Below, one piece after another: positions 1-7,836 of a stretch of DNA of 64,000 bases. Under the pieces are notes generated by a model. It saw nothing but the letters and a program-made list of their open reading frames with translations, was not told the origin of the DNA and ran no database searches. The DNA lies in the NCBI RefSeq assembly GCF_040784915.1, contig NZ_CP160797.1, forward strand, positions 246,001 to 310,000, given 5' to 3'. Each line of letters starts with the position of its first letter. Position 1 is the first letter of the stretch. The position numbers and the translations under genes were made by a program. This DNA comes from Bacillus vallismortis. Its GTDB lineage: Bacteria > Bacillota > Bacilli > Bacillales > Bacillaceae.

Positions 1-9
1 GTTTTGCAT
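1..9 (-). CDS. 5' end of a divergent gene, cut by the window edge
   Basis: On the minus strand an ATG at position 9 follows a strong ribosome binding site (AGGAGG about six bases upstream), so a gene reading out of the window begins here. Only three codons (Met-Gln-Asn) are visible. In B. subtilis 168 I recall an AraC-type regulator (ybfI) next to purT, which would fit, but nothing here proves it. Confidence 0.35.
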
Positions 10-102
10 GGGATGCCTCCTGTCGGTGTGATGGTCTTGGATTAAGTGTAGCATGATTTTTGGGGATTTCTTGTATGATGTTGCTGTTTGGAATAGAGAA
101 AG

Positions 103-124
103 CAGACCGTGATTGGTCTGTTTT
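103..124 (+). terminator. Hairpin upstream of purT
   Basis: CAGACC and GGTCTG pair around a six-base loop and are followed by TTTTCG. A second inverted repeat (AAAATAAGA/TCTTATTTT, about 203-223) lies further on, followed by a T-rich stretch. Both sit in the divergent intergenic region ahead of purT, where no upstream plus-strand gene needs a terminator, so they may be leader structures. The function is unknown. Confidence 0.3.
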
Positions 125-262
125 CGTATAAGAATCTAAAGATTTTTATTCCTCGATAATAGCTTTATTTGCACAATACTTGAGGATATTTTCTAATGAG
201 GCAAAATAAGATCTTCTTATTTTATCTTTTTTAATAAAAATTTATTTTTCGAATATTTCAGT

Positions 263-268
263 TATAAT
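263..268 (+). promoter_or_regulatory. -10 element of the purT promoter
   Basis: TATAAT lies 28 bases upstream of the chosen purT start in a very AT-rich stretch. No good -35 hexamer is seen at 17 bases spacing, so this is a partial promoter call. Confidence 0.4.
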
Positions 269-296
269 GATTGGGAAACAGATAGGAGGGGCAGAG

Positions 297-1451
297 ATGT
301 ACCAATCGAAGAAGGTTTTGTTGTTAGGTTCAGGTGAGTTAGGTAAAGAGGTAGTGATTGAAGCCCAACGTCTTGGGGTACAGACGGTGGCGGTTGACAG
401 TTATGAGCATGCTCCGGCGATGCAGGTCGCGCATAACAGCTATGTCGTTGATATGCTGGATCGCGAGCAGATCAGAACTATCATTGAGAAAGAAAAGCCG
501 GATTTGATTGTGCCTGAGGTTGAGGCGATCGCGACGGATGAATTGCTGAAGCTTGAAGAGGAAGGATTTTACGTCATCCCTAATGCGCGTGCGGCGAAGC
601 TGACGATGGATCGGGAAGGCATCAGGCGGCTTGCGGCGGAAACGCTCGGACTTGCGACGGCTGGCTATGAATTTGCGAATACATATGACGAATTTGTACA
701 AGCGGCAGCTCAGATCGGCTTCCCTTGTGTCGTTAAACCATTGATGAGTTCTTCTGGAAAAGGCCAAAGTGTATGCCGCTCTGAAACGGATTTAGCAAGC
801 TGCTGGGAGACGGCGATGGAAGGCGGACGGGTGAAAAACGGGCGCGTGATTGTTGAGGAGTTTATTCCATTCGAATCAGAAATTACGCTCTTAACCGTAC
901 GTGCGGTCAACGGGACGACATTTTGCGAGCCAATCGGCCATGTGCAAAAGGACGGAGACTATATCGAATCATGGCAGCCGCATCATATGACAGAGCAGCA
1001 AAAGGTAGAAGCGAAGCATATTGCGAAAGCCATTACGGATGAGCTTGGCGGATACGGTCTGTTTGGCGTTGAGCTGTTCCTTGCGAAAGATAAAGTGTAT
1101 TTCAGTGAGGTATCTCCTCGTCCACATGATACGGGTCTTGTCACGCTGGTGACGCAAAATTTGTCAGAATTCGCGCTGCATGTCCGGGCGATTCTCGGTT
1201 TTCCGATTACAGAAATCACCCAGCTTTCTCCTGGCGCCAGCCGGCCCCTCAAAGCACCGGAAGAATCAGCGGACTACACTGTTGAAGGCCTGGAAAACGC
1301 GCTGGCAGTACCGAAGACACAAGTTCGCGTCTTTGGCAAGCCGATAACGAAAGCCGGACGCCGTATGGCGGTTGCGCTTTCTGGGGCAGATACAGTCGAA
1401 ACAGCGAGAGAGAACGCAAAGAAAGCGTTGGATCAGCTATCTATAAAGTAG
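297..1451 (+). CDS. purT: Formate-dependent phosphoribosylglycinamide formyltransferase PurT
   Basis: PurT makes formyl-GAR from GAR, formate and ATP in purine synthesis, a folate-independent alternative to PurN. The protein (384 residues from this start) is an ATP-grasp enzyme. The N-terminus holds the nucleotide-like GSGELGKEV motif, the central part holds [18 protein letters not shown] and the VEEFI segment, and the later [11 protein letters not shown] stretch carries the typical metal and substrate ligands. I chose ATG 297 because TAGGAGGGG precedes it at good spacing; the upstream in-frame ATG at 267 overlaps the -10 element. It is a single gene that ends in its own terminator. Confidence 0.95.
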   Translation: MYQSKKVLLLGSGELGKEVVIEAQRLGVQTVAVDSYEHAPAMQVAHNSYVVDMLDREQIRTIIEKEKPDLIVPEVEAIATDELLKLEEEGFYVIPNARAAKLTMDREGIRRLAAETLGLATAGYEFANTYDEFVQAAAQIGFPCVVKPLMSSSGKGQSVCRSETDLASCWETAMEGGRVKNGRVIVEEFIPFESEITLLTVRAVNGTTFCEPIGHVQKDGDYIESWQPHHMTEQQKVEAKHIAKAITDELGGYGLFGVELFLAKDKVYFSEVSPRPHDTGLVTLVTQNLSEFALHVRAILGFPITEITQLSPGASRPLKAPEESADYTVEGLENALAVPKTQVRVFGKPITKAGRRMAVALSGADTVETARENAKKALDQLSIK

Positions 1452-1458
1452 AGTTTAA

Positions 1459-1492
1459 GCGGGCCTTTGTCATGTACAAGGCCTGTTTTTTT
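1459..1492 (+). terminator. purT terminator
   Basis: A G+C-rich stem (GGCCTTTG.../...CAAGGCC) right after the purT stop codon is followed by a run of seven Ts, a typical intrinsic terminator. Confidence 0.8.
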
Positions 1493-1595
1493 CATCCTCC
1501 ATAAAAGTTTTATCATAAGAATCAGAAATTTGATTATAATGTAAAAGTCTTCCATGTATAAGGGTGGTTGACACAAAGGGAGGGAGATGGCTAGA

Positions 1596-2534
1596 ATGAA
1601 ATTAGTTTCAACATTCAGAAAAAGATGGTTCACTGGTTTAACGGTTTTATGTTTGGCATTGGCAGCGGCGGTATCTTTCGGCGCACCGGCAAAAGCGGCA
1701 GAGAACCCGCAAATGTCTGTATCGAATAACGGTAAAGAAGCCGATGCTACGAAAAACCAAACGTCAAAAGAAGAACAGGTTTCCGATCCTTATGAGGGAA
1801 CCGGGAAAACAAGTAAATCGCTTTACGGCCAAAAGGGACTGGAAAAAAACATTCAAGCCTTACAGCCTTCGAGTATCATCGGAACCGATGAACGCACCAG
1901 AATCTCCAGCACTACATCTTTTCCTTACAGAGCAACTGTCCAACTTTCAATCAAGTATCCCAACACCTCAAGCACATATGGATGCACCGGGTTTTTAGTC
2001 AATGCCAATACAGTCGTAACGGCTGGACATTGTGTGTACAGCCAGGATCATGGATGGGCTTCAACGATTACAGCCGCGCCGGGCCGCAACGGTTCGTCAT
2101 ATCCTTATGGAACTTATTCAGGCACGATGTTTTACTCCGTTAAAGGATGGACGGAAAGCAATAACACCAATTATGATTACGGAGCTATTAAATTAAACGG
2201 TTCTCCCGGAAACACGGTTGGCTGGTACGGCTATCGGACAACAAACAGCAGCAGTCCCGCGGGACTTTCCTCGTCAGTGACAGGATTCCCGTGTGACAAA
2301 ACATTTGGCACAATGTGGTCTGATACAAAGCCGATTCGATCCGCTGAAACATATAAGCTGACCTATACAACAGATACGTACGGCTGCCAAAGCGGCTCAC
2401 CTGTTTATCGAAACTACAGTGATACAGGACAGACAGCTATTGCGATTCACACGAACGGGGGATCGTCATACAACTTGGGAACAAGGGTGACGAACGATGT
2501 ATTCAACAATATTCAATATTGGGCAAATCAATAA
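1596..2534 (+). CDS. mpr: Extracellular glutamyl endopeptidase Mpr
   Basis: This is a secreted serine protease of the S1B family that cleaves after Glu. The precursor has 312 residues: a Sec signal peptide with AKAAE-type cleavage near residue 30, a propeptide of about 60 residues, and a chymotrypsin-fold mature enzyme. The catalytic triad is visible as His in TAGHC, Asp in NYDYGAIK and Ser in GCQSGSPVY; four Cys are placed for two disulfides. ATG 1596 was chosen over the in-frame ATG 1587 because GGGAGGGAG ends immediately before 1587. A TATAAT at 1535-1540 is a likely -10 element. The 3' end overlaps ybfJ by 38 bases. Confidence 0.95.
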   Translation: MKLVSTFRKRWFTGLTVLCLALAAAVSFGAPAKAAENPQMSVSNNGKEADATKNQTSKEEQVSDPYEGTGKTSKSLYGQKGLEKNIQALQPSSIIGTDERTRISSTTSFPYRATVQLSIKYPNTSSTYGCTGFLVNANTVVTAGHCVYSQDHGWASTITAAPGRNGSSYPYGTYSGTMFYSVKGWTESNNTNYDYGAIKLNGSPGNTVGWYGYRTTNSSSPAGLSSSVTGFPCDKTFGTMWSDTKPIRSAETYKLTYTTDTYGCQSGSPVYRNYSDTGQTAIAIHTNGGSSYNLGTRVTNDVFNNIQYWANQ

Positions 2535-2895
2535 ATACAGCAAATTAGCCATTTTCATGTTTATTTTGTTTTTATGCGGGTGCAGTTCACCGACCCAATC
2601 TGCTCAGAAAGAAACAACGATTCCTGTCACTCTTCATGTGGAGGATGCTGAGGGGGTGCCGGTTGAAGGAGTGCAAGTGACGATTGTCGCAGCACCGGTC
2701 TCAGATCAAGAGCCGAGTATAGAGATTGGCGAGATACTCGGCAAAACAGACAAAAATGGAGACATCAAATGGGATACCGGCAAAAAAGGTAACTACTCAG
2801 TCGCATTGACGAAGGATGAAAAATCAGTAACCCATCACATCTCATTAACAGAGGATAAAAAAGATAAGGTCATTCCATTAGTTTTCAAAGAATAG
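2497..2895 (+). CDS. ybfJ: Lipoprotein of unknown function YbfJ
   Basis: A 132-residue protein with an N-terminal hydrophobic segment and a lipobox (LCGC, about residues 26-29), followed by a compact domain. That domain has the TLHVEDAEGVPVEGVQV pattern and the DKNGDIKWDTGKKGNYSVAL motif of transthyretin-like/carboxypeptidase-regulatory beta-sandwich folds. It is probably exported and lipid-anchored. The start lies inside mpr in another frame, preceded by AAGGGTGA, so the two are likely co-transcribed and translationally coupled. A link to Mpr activity or secretion is only an inference from position. Confidence 0.85.
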   Translation: MYSTIFNIGQINKYSKLAIFMFILFLCGCSSPTQSAQKETTIPVTLHVEDAEGVPVEGVQVTIVAAPVSDQEPSIEIGEILGKTDKNGDIKWDTGKKGNYSVALTKDEKSVTHHISLTEDKKDKVIPLVFKE

Positions 2896-2931
2896 GCGGT
2901 TTCCTTGATTTCGAGGAAACCGCCTTTTTTT
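2895..2931 (+). terminator. mpr-ybfJ terminator
   Basis: A perfect stem GGCGGTTTCC/GGAAACCGCC followed by seven Ts directly after the ybfJ stop codon. Confidence 0.85.
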
Positions 2932-3069
2932 ATCACAGAAAGCCAAACTATATATATATACTGGAAATTTATAATATGAGATAATCATACATAGGTATTT
3001 TTTCTTACGAGACAAAAGGGGCATTATCCTTGATTTTTATATCAATCAACCCGGAGGAAAAAGAAGAAA

Positions 3070-3954
3070 ATGACACAATATTCGATGCAGCCTGCCGCGG
3101 CTGAAAGCGGTCTTCGCTTTTACCAGGCATATGATCAAAGCCTTTCTTTGTGGCCGATTGAGTCGGAAGCATTCTATGTTTCTACTCGTTTTGGAAAAAC
3201 GCATATCATGGCAAGTGGGCCAAAGGACGCACCTTCGCTCGTTTTGCTTCACAGGGGGCTCTTCAGCTCTCTTATGTGGTATCCGAATATCGCGGCGTGG
3301 AGCAGTCAATATCGTACATATGCGGTCGATATAATAGGAGACAAAAACAAAAGTATACCATCAGCTGCTCTGGATACGAGAGCAGATTGCGCAGAATGGC
3401 TGAAAGACGTCTTAGATTCGCTTGAACTTGAGACCGCACACTTGGCAGGCCTCTCGCTGGGGGGTTCCCATATCGTGAATTTTTTGCTCCAATCGCCTGA
3501 AAGAGTAGAGCGGGCGGTTGTGATGAGTCCTGCTGAAGCATTTATATCATATTATCCAGATGTCTATAAATTTGCTGCGGGCCTTACAGGGTCAAGAGGA
3601 GCTGAGGCATATATCAAGTGGGTCACGGCTAGCCGTTATGATCTGCATCCTGCGCTGCAAAGACAAATTGTGGCGGGTGTGGAATGGCAGGATGAACAAA
3701 GAAGCCTGAAACCGACAGAAAACGGCTTTCCGTACGTGTTCACAGACCGGGAATTGAAATCGATTGCGGTCCCGATGCTGCTGATGTTCGGTGAGCACGA
3801 GGTCATGTGCCATCAGCAAATGGCTTTAGAGCGGGCTTCAATATTGGTGCCGGGAATTCAGGCTGAAATCGTGAAGAACGCCGGGCATTTGTTATCTCTG
3901 GAGCAGCCAGAGTACGTCAATCAACGAGTCTTGTCCTTTTTGAGCGAAGAATAA
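3070..3954 (+). CDS. ybfK: Alpha/beta-hydrolase (carboxylesterase) YbfK
   Basis: A 294-residue alpha/beta-hydrolase of the esterase type. The nucleophile is Ser129 in GLSLGG, the catalytic His is His273 in NAGHLLSL, and the acid is probably in the FGEHE segment. The usual oxyanion motif His-Gly-Gly reads His61-Arg62-Gly63 here (CAC AGG GGG); as I recall, 168 has HGG. The Arg comes from a single base change and could lower activity. The start is preceded by CCGGAGG, about 12 bases away. It stands alone between terminator-bounded neighbours. Its substrate is unknown. Confidence 0.85.
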   Translation: MTQYSMQPAAAESGLRFYQAYDQSLSLWPIESEAFYVSTRFGKTHIMASGPKDAPSLVLLHRGLFSSLMWYPNIAAWSSQYRTYAVDIIGDKNKSIPSAALDTRADCAEWLKDVLDSLELETAHLAGLSLGGSHIVNFLLQSPERVERAVVMSPAEAFISYYPDVYKFAAGLTGSRGAEAYIKWVTASRYDLHPALQRQIVAGVEWQDEQRSLKPTENGFPYVFTDRELKSIAVPMLLMFGEHEVMCHQQMALERASILVPGIQAEIVKNAGHLLSLEQPEYVNQRVLSFLSEE

Positions 3955-4084
3955 AATTGTCAGAAACATGAAAAGAATGGCATTCATTGTTCAAAAGGTA
4001 ACAAATGTTGTATAATAATAGAATTTGAATGCTGCTTTTTGCAGGGCATTTTATGTTATCATGCTTAATAGAGAAAATTTTTCC

Positions 4085-4110
4085 TGTAACGCTATTCGAT
4101 CCATAACGTC
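4085..4110 (+). promoter_or_regulatory. Sigma-X/W-type promoter of pssA-petA-psd
   Basis: TGTAAC, 16 bases, then CGTC. This matches the ECF sigma-factor pattern of B. subtilis (AAC in the -35, CGWC in the -10), and the pssA operon of 168 is a known SigX target. It lies about 45 bases upstream of the pssA start codon. Confidence 0.75.
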
Positions 4111-4153
4111 GAATAATGATAGATGGTTTTACAATTGGAGGTTTGGTTACACT

Positions 4154-4687
4154 GTGAATTATATCCCCTGTATGATTACGATAGGAAATTTTATTTGCGG
4201 ACTGCTGGCGATTCATTCCTTGTTATATCACAACATTCATTCAGCAGTGCTCTTCATTTTTACCGGCATGCTTCTCGATTTTTTTGACGGGATGGCTGCA
4301 CGTAAGCTGAATGCCGTTTCTGATATGGGAAAAGAACTGGATTCGTTTGCCGACCTAGTGACGTTTGGTGTGGCTCCTTCAATGCTTGCTTACAGTGTCG
4401 CATTATACTCTCTTCCATTTATCGGGATTTTATGCGCATTGACGTACAGCATTTGCGGAATGCTTCGCCTCTCTAAATTTAACATTGAACAAAGTAAGCT
4501 TCCGACATTTATCGGAATGCCGATTCCATTTGCGGGCATGTGTCTTGTGATTCTCAGCTTTACCTATAATCCGATCCTGCTGGCGATCGGCACTTGCGGA
4601 CTTTCATATTTAATGGTGAGCAAAATTAAATTTCCTCATTTTAAAAAACACGCGGCAGAAAACCTGGAGTCCGGGAGATGGAATTAG
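4154..4687 (+). CDS. pssA: Phosphatidylserine synthase PssA
   Basis: PssA makes phosphatidylserine from CDP-diacylglycerol and serine in the membrane, the first committed step to phosphatidylethanolamine. The 177-residue integral membrane protein carries the complete CDP-alcohol phosphotransferase signature: DGMAAR, eight residues, G, three residues, D, three residues, D (residues about 46-68). I took GTG 4154, with TTGGAGG 12 bases upstream, rather than a longer upstream extension that would swallow the promoter. The stop overlaps petA by 10 bases. The product feeds Psd, two genes downstream. Confidence 0.93.
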   Translation: MNYIPCMITIGNFICGLLAIHSLLYHNIHSAVLFIFTGMLLDFFDGMAARKLNAVSDMGKELDSFADLVTFGVAPSMLAYSVALYSLPFIGILCALTYSICGMLRLSKFNIEQSKLPTFIGMPIPFAGMCLVILSFTYNPILLAIGTCGLSYLMVSKIKFPHFKKHAAENLESGRWN

Positions 4688-5166
4688 TTCAGCAGCTCAT
4701 AGCGGATTACGGTTATCTCGCTATTTTTTTGATGCTCGTATTAGGGATTGTTGGATTGCCGATACCGGATGAAGTGATGATGACTGTCGTCGGCTACTTT
4801 ACGCATACGGACGTGCTGAATTATGAGCTTTCGATATTCATCAGTTTTGTCGGGGCTTTGTCAGGTATGCTGATCAGCTACATGATCGGCAGAAAAGCCG
4901 GCCGCCCATTTATCGACAAGTACGGCAAGTGGGTCGGATTAAAAGAAAAGAGAATGATGAAAGTTGAAAAATGGATGAAGAAATACGGTCCATATTCGCT
5001 TATTTTAGGTTATTTCATACCCGGCGTCAGACATATGACGTGCTACTTTTCGGGAATAGGCAAAATGGAACTGAAAACGTATATTGCGTTTGCGGCAATC
5101 GGCGCCTTTTTATGGTGCTTTATTTTTATTACAATCGGAAGGGTTATAGGGATTATTCATGTTTAA
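4678..5166 (+). CDS. petA: DedA-family membrane protein PetA (YbfM)
   Basis: A 162-residue DedA/SNARE-associated membrane protein. The family motifs are visible: GLPIPDE near the N-terminus, then GRKAGRPFIDKYGKW and the GYFIPGVRHMTCYFSG arginine motif. It overlaps pssA upstream and psd downstream by a few bases, so the three are translated together. DedA proteins move lipids across the bilayer. Work on B. subtilis that I recall assigns this protein to the distribution of phosphatidylethanolamine between leaflets, which fits an operon that makes that lipid. Confidence 0.85.
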   Translation: MELVQQLIADYGYLAIFLMLVLGIVGLPIPDEVMMTVVGYFTHTDVLNYELSIFISFVGALSGMLISYMIGRKAGRPFIDKYGKWVGLKEKRMMKVEKWMKKYGPYSLILGYFIPGVRHMTCYFSGIGKMELKTYIAFAAIGAFLWCFIFITIGRVIGIIHV

Positions 5167-5950
5167 CACAGCTGTAAAGATTCTGTATCGTTCATTGATA
5201 GAGCTGACGAATCATCGTCTGTCATCCTATCTGATTAAAGGATTTTGCGAGTCTAAAATCAGCAAACCGGTCATTCCGCTTTTCTCAAAACATTTTCGGC
5301 TAAATTGGGATGATGTTGACGGTACGGCCGCTGATTATGGTTCGCTGTCCGAATTGTTCATTCGACATATTGATCTGGAGCGGCGCCCTGTTTCAAAAGA
5401 GTTGCAGGCGGTGGTCAGCCCTGTTGACGGTGTGGTTCAGACGGTGGGAAAAATCAACCCGAATCAAACCTTTACGGTAAAGGGAAAAGATTATTCATTC
5501 GCTGAGCTGACCGGCTGTAAACGCGCGGACCATCAATACAACGGCGGTTACTTCGTCGTGCTGTATCTAAGCCCGCGGCATTATCACCGTTTCCATTCCC
5601 CAATCAGCTGCAGGTATCAAAAGCTGGCCGAGCTCGGAAATCGTTCATACCCGGTAAATCAATTAGGGTTAAAATACGGAAAAGATGTGCTGTCGAAAAA
5701 TTATCGCTTTGTATACGAGCTGAATGGCGGCAGTCGAAGTGTCCTGATGATTCCTGTCGGCGCGTTGAATATTAACTCTATCGTGCAGACAAGTACCCGG
5801 GACGAGCTGGAGATTGGCGAGGAGCTGGGATACTTTTCATTCGGCTCAACCGTCATTTTGATTTTTGAAAAAGACGCGTTCAAGCCGGCCGCCAATTTAA
5901 CAGAAGGCCAGGAAGTCCAAGTCGGAGAATTGATAGGTTACGAAGAGTAA
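5159..5950 (+). CDS. psd: Phosphatidylserine decarboxylase Psd
   Basis: Psd converts phosphatidylserine to phosphatidylethanolamine. The 263-residue proenzyme has the FSPVDG-type segment (VSPVDGVVQ), the YLSPRHYHRFHSP histidine motif, and near the C-terminus the FGST site (SFGSTVILIF). Self-cleavage between Gly and Ser at FGST makes the pyruvoyl cofactor. The start overlaps petA by 8 bases. It completes the lipid pathway begun by PssA. Confidence 0.95.
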   Translation: MFNTAVKILYRSLIELTNHRLSSYLIKGFCESKISKPVIPLFSKHFRLNWDDVDGTAADYGSLSELFIRHIDLERRPVSKELQAVVSPVDGVVQTVGKINPNQTFTVKGKDYSFAELTGCKRADHQYNGGYFVVLYLSPRHYHRFHSPISCRYQKLAELGNRSYPVNQLGLKYGKDVLSKNYRFVYELNGGSRSVLMIPVGALNINSIVQTSTRDELEIGEELGYFSFGSTVILIFEKDAFKPAANLTEGQEVQVGELIGYEE

Positions 5951-5987
5951 AAAGAGGGGCTCGTCTAAACGAAGCGCCTCTTTTTTT
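5950..5987 (+). terminator. pssA-petA-psd terminator
   Basis: AAAGAGGGGC and GCGCCTCTTT form a stem followed by a T tract, immediately after the psd stop codon. Confidence 0.75.
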
Positions 5988-6004
5988 GGAAGGAAGTGAG
6001 ACTC

Positions 6005-6295
6005 ATGGAGAAACAAATCGCCAGCTGGATCACAGATTATCAGAAAACCGGAGATGAAGCTGTCCTGAGGCAAGTGCGAGAGGCGTGCTGGCCGATCGTT
6101 GAAGCGATTCTGCAAGAAATGGCAACGGATGAGGCACTAGCGAGCGACCTGCACAAGAAAGGAATCGAGCGGTTTCCGTTTATCATCAGCAAATACCGAG
6201 CGGATGTGCAGCTTCCAGTAGAAACATTTTTACGAAATACGTATCGGTTTTACTTTCAGCAGGTGATGAGAGAATCCAGTGAAAGCTTCTTTTAA
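6005..6295 (+). CDS. ybfN: Conserved small protein YbfN, unknown function
   Basis: A 96-residue, mostly helical, soluble, charged protein without a signal peptide or a motif I recognise. I preferred ATG 6005 (AGGAAG eight bases upstream) to GTG 5996, which lies inside that site. The gene is isolated between the psd terminator and the ybfO promoter. The pattern of acidic and aromatic residues ([16 protein letters not shown]) vaguely recalls a sigma-factor-like or regulatory helix bundle, but I cannot support a function. Confidence 0.75.
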   Translation: MEKQIASWITDYQKTGDEAVLRQVREACWPIVEAILQEMATDEALASDLHKKGIERFPFIISKYRADVQLPVETFLRNTYRFYFQQVMRESSESFF

Positions 6296-6324
6296 TAAGA
6301 GAGGCTTTTTTCGCTGTGGAAAAA

Positions 6325-6351
6325 GGAAACTTTTTCTATATCTATCTCGTA
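6325..6351 (+). promoter_or_regulatory. Sigma-W-type promoter of ybfO
   Basis: GGAAAC, 17 bases, CGTA. This is close to the SigW consensus (TGAAAC-N16/17-CGTA), 37 bases ahead of the ybfO start. SigW control would fit a cell-envelope or antibiotic-stress role. Confidence 0.65.
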
Positions 6352-6387
6352 ACTACTAGAGAACCTTGCAGAAAAGGAGAGATAGAA

Positions 6388-7728
6388 TTGAAACGAATGA
6401 TAGTGAAAATGGCTCTGCCGCTGCTGATCGTCTGTCTGGTGTTTTCTTCTTTTTCAGCCTCAGCCCGGGCTGTTTCTGAAGAAAAACATTGGGAGCGCTG
6501 GATTGAACGACATGCGCGTCCACTGGATGCTTCCGATGCTTCAAACAAAGACCTTCGCTTTTTGAAGAAGGTGCTGAAGGGAAAACGAATCGTTCAGTTA
6601 GGAGAAACCACACACGGCGCTGGCGAAATCAATGCAACAAAGATCCGCATGATCAAATACCTCCATGAAGAATTAGGATATGATGTTTTGGCATTCGAGT
6701 CCGGATTTTCGGATACAAATACATCCTACCTCAATATGGGCCAATCCACCTCTAAGAGCACGATGAAAAACTCCATTTACGCCGTTTGGCACACAGAAGA
6801 TGTCGTTGAACTGTTTGATTACATGAAAGAGCAAAAAGAGAAAGGCGATCCGCTTATCTTGACCGGTTTTGATATTCAAAGCCTTAAAGCTTCATTTAAT
6901 GATAATGCGAATCAATGGGTGAAGGCGGTGAACCCGGAAAAAGCTGAGCTGCTTTCCCAATCAGAAAACGATTTTTCAGAATTGGTGACTGGCAGTAGCA
7001 CCTTTGAGGAATTTACGCAAAAGAAGGAAGTGCTGGTGAAAAACTACGGTGAGCTTATTCAATTCGCAGAAACACATGCATCGAAGTTAAAAGCACAACT
7101 ACCGAAAGAGCCGAAAGCTTATGAGATGTTTATGCATTCTCTCCAGCTGCGAATTGACGTAATGGAAACGTATATGCCTCAAGAAATGAAACAAAAGCTA
7201 GAGGATTATCCGGAGAAATTAGAGGATTTACCTTTCGTTTTAAGAGACCGAATGATGGCTGATCAATTTCAGTGGATTGCCGACACCCTTTATCCAAAAA
7301 AGAAAATCATTGTCTGGGGCCACAATTACCATCTCCGCAAACAGAATACGAAAATGATTAAGGATATGACACAGGCAAACACTCCTAATATGGGTGATTA
7401 TTTGCCGGAGCGGCTGAAAAAACAAACATATACGATTGGTATTTATGCATATTCAGGCGCCAGTCTTGATAGCTCAGACAATAAGACCGTTACGCCGGTC
7501 ACAAGCCCGCCGCCGACTGGAAGTCTCGAAGCTTTGCTGAAGGCTGCGGACCATCCAGCTGTGTTTGTTGATTTTCTCCATACAAAAAACAAGAAAGGCA
7601 CTTCGTGGATGTATACCCCGCGGACAGCACTTTATTGGGGATTCATGGAAGAGCAGATGATCCTGAAGGAACAATATGACGGTGTCATTTGGCTGGAGCA
7701 TATCACGCCATCTGTCATTATCAAGTGA
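6388..7728 (+). CDS. ybfO: Exported erythromycin-esterase-like protein YbfO
   Basis: A 446-residue protein with a Sec signal peptide ending near SASARAVSE, followed by an erythromycin esterase-family domain. Family motifs are the QLGETTHGAGEIN loop with the catalytic His, the AFESGFSDTN segment, LTGFDIQ, and WGHNYHLRK with a second conserved His. These enzymes use His and Glu to open macrolide lactones, but the true substrate here is unknown and an extracytoplasmic site argues against classical macrolide resistance. The start is TTG 6388 with AAAAGGAG seven bases upstream. A SigW-type promoter precedes it. Confidence 0.85.
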   Translation: MKRMIVKMALPLLIVCLVFSSFSASARAVSEEKHWERWIERHARPLDASDASNKDLRFLKKVLKGKRIVQLGETTHGAGEINATKIRMIKYLHEELGYDVLAFESGFSDTNTSYLNMGQSTSKSTMKNSIYAVWHTEDVVELFDYMKEQKEKGDPLILTGFDIQSLKASFNDNANQWVKAVNPEKAELLSQSENDFSELVTGSSTFEEFTQKKEVLVKNYGELIQFAETHASKLKAQLPKEPKAYEMFMHSLQLRIDVMETYMPQEMKQKLEDYPEKLEDLPFVLRDRMMADQFQWIADTLYPKKKIIVWGHNYHLRKQNTKMIKDMTQANTPNMGDYLPERLKKQTYTIGIYAYSGASLDSSDNKTVTPVTSPPPTGSLEALLKAADHPAVFVDFLHTKNKKGTSWMYTPRTALYWGFMEEQMILKEQYDGVIWLEHITPSVIIK

Positions 7729-7734
7729 GCGGTG

Positions 7735-7761
7735 TCCCCTGTGATATAACAGGGGATTTTT
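7735..7761 (+). terminator. ybfO terminator
   Basis: CCCCTG and CAGGGG pair around TGATATAA and are followed by ATTTTT. Confidence 0.7.
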
Positions 7762-7836
7762 ACATATCGCAAAAATCATCAAAACATATAAGCCGAGATC
7801 CATTATTCTAAAAAAGAAAGGAGATTAAAACGTGCA

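Noticed and set aside
4025..4153. An upstream extension of pssA
   Set aside because: The frame is open, but it contains the ECF promoter, and GTG 4154 has a ribosome binding site and gives the full family length.
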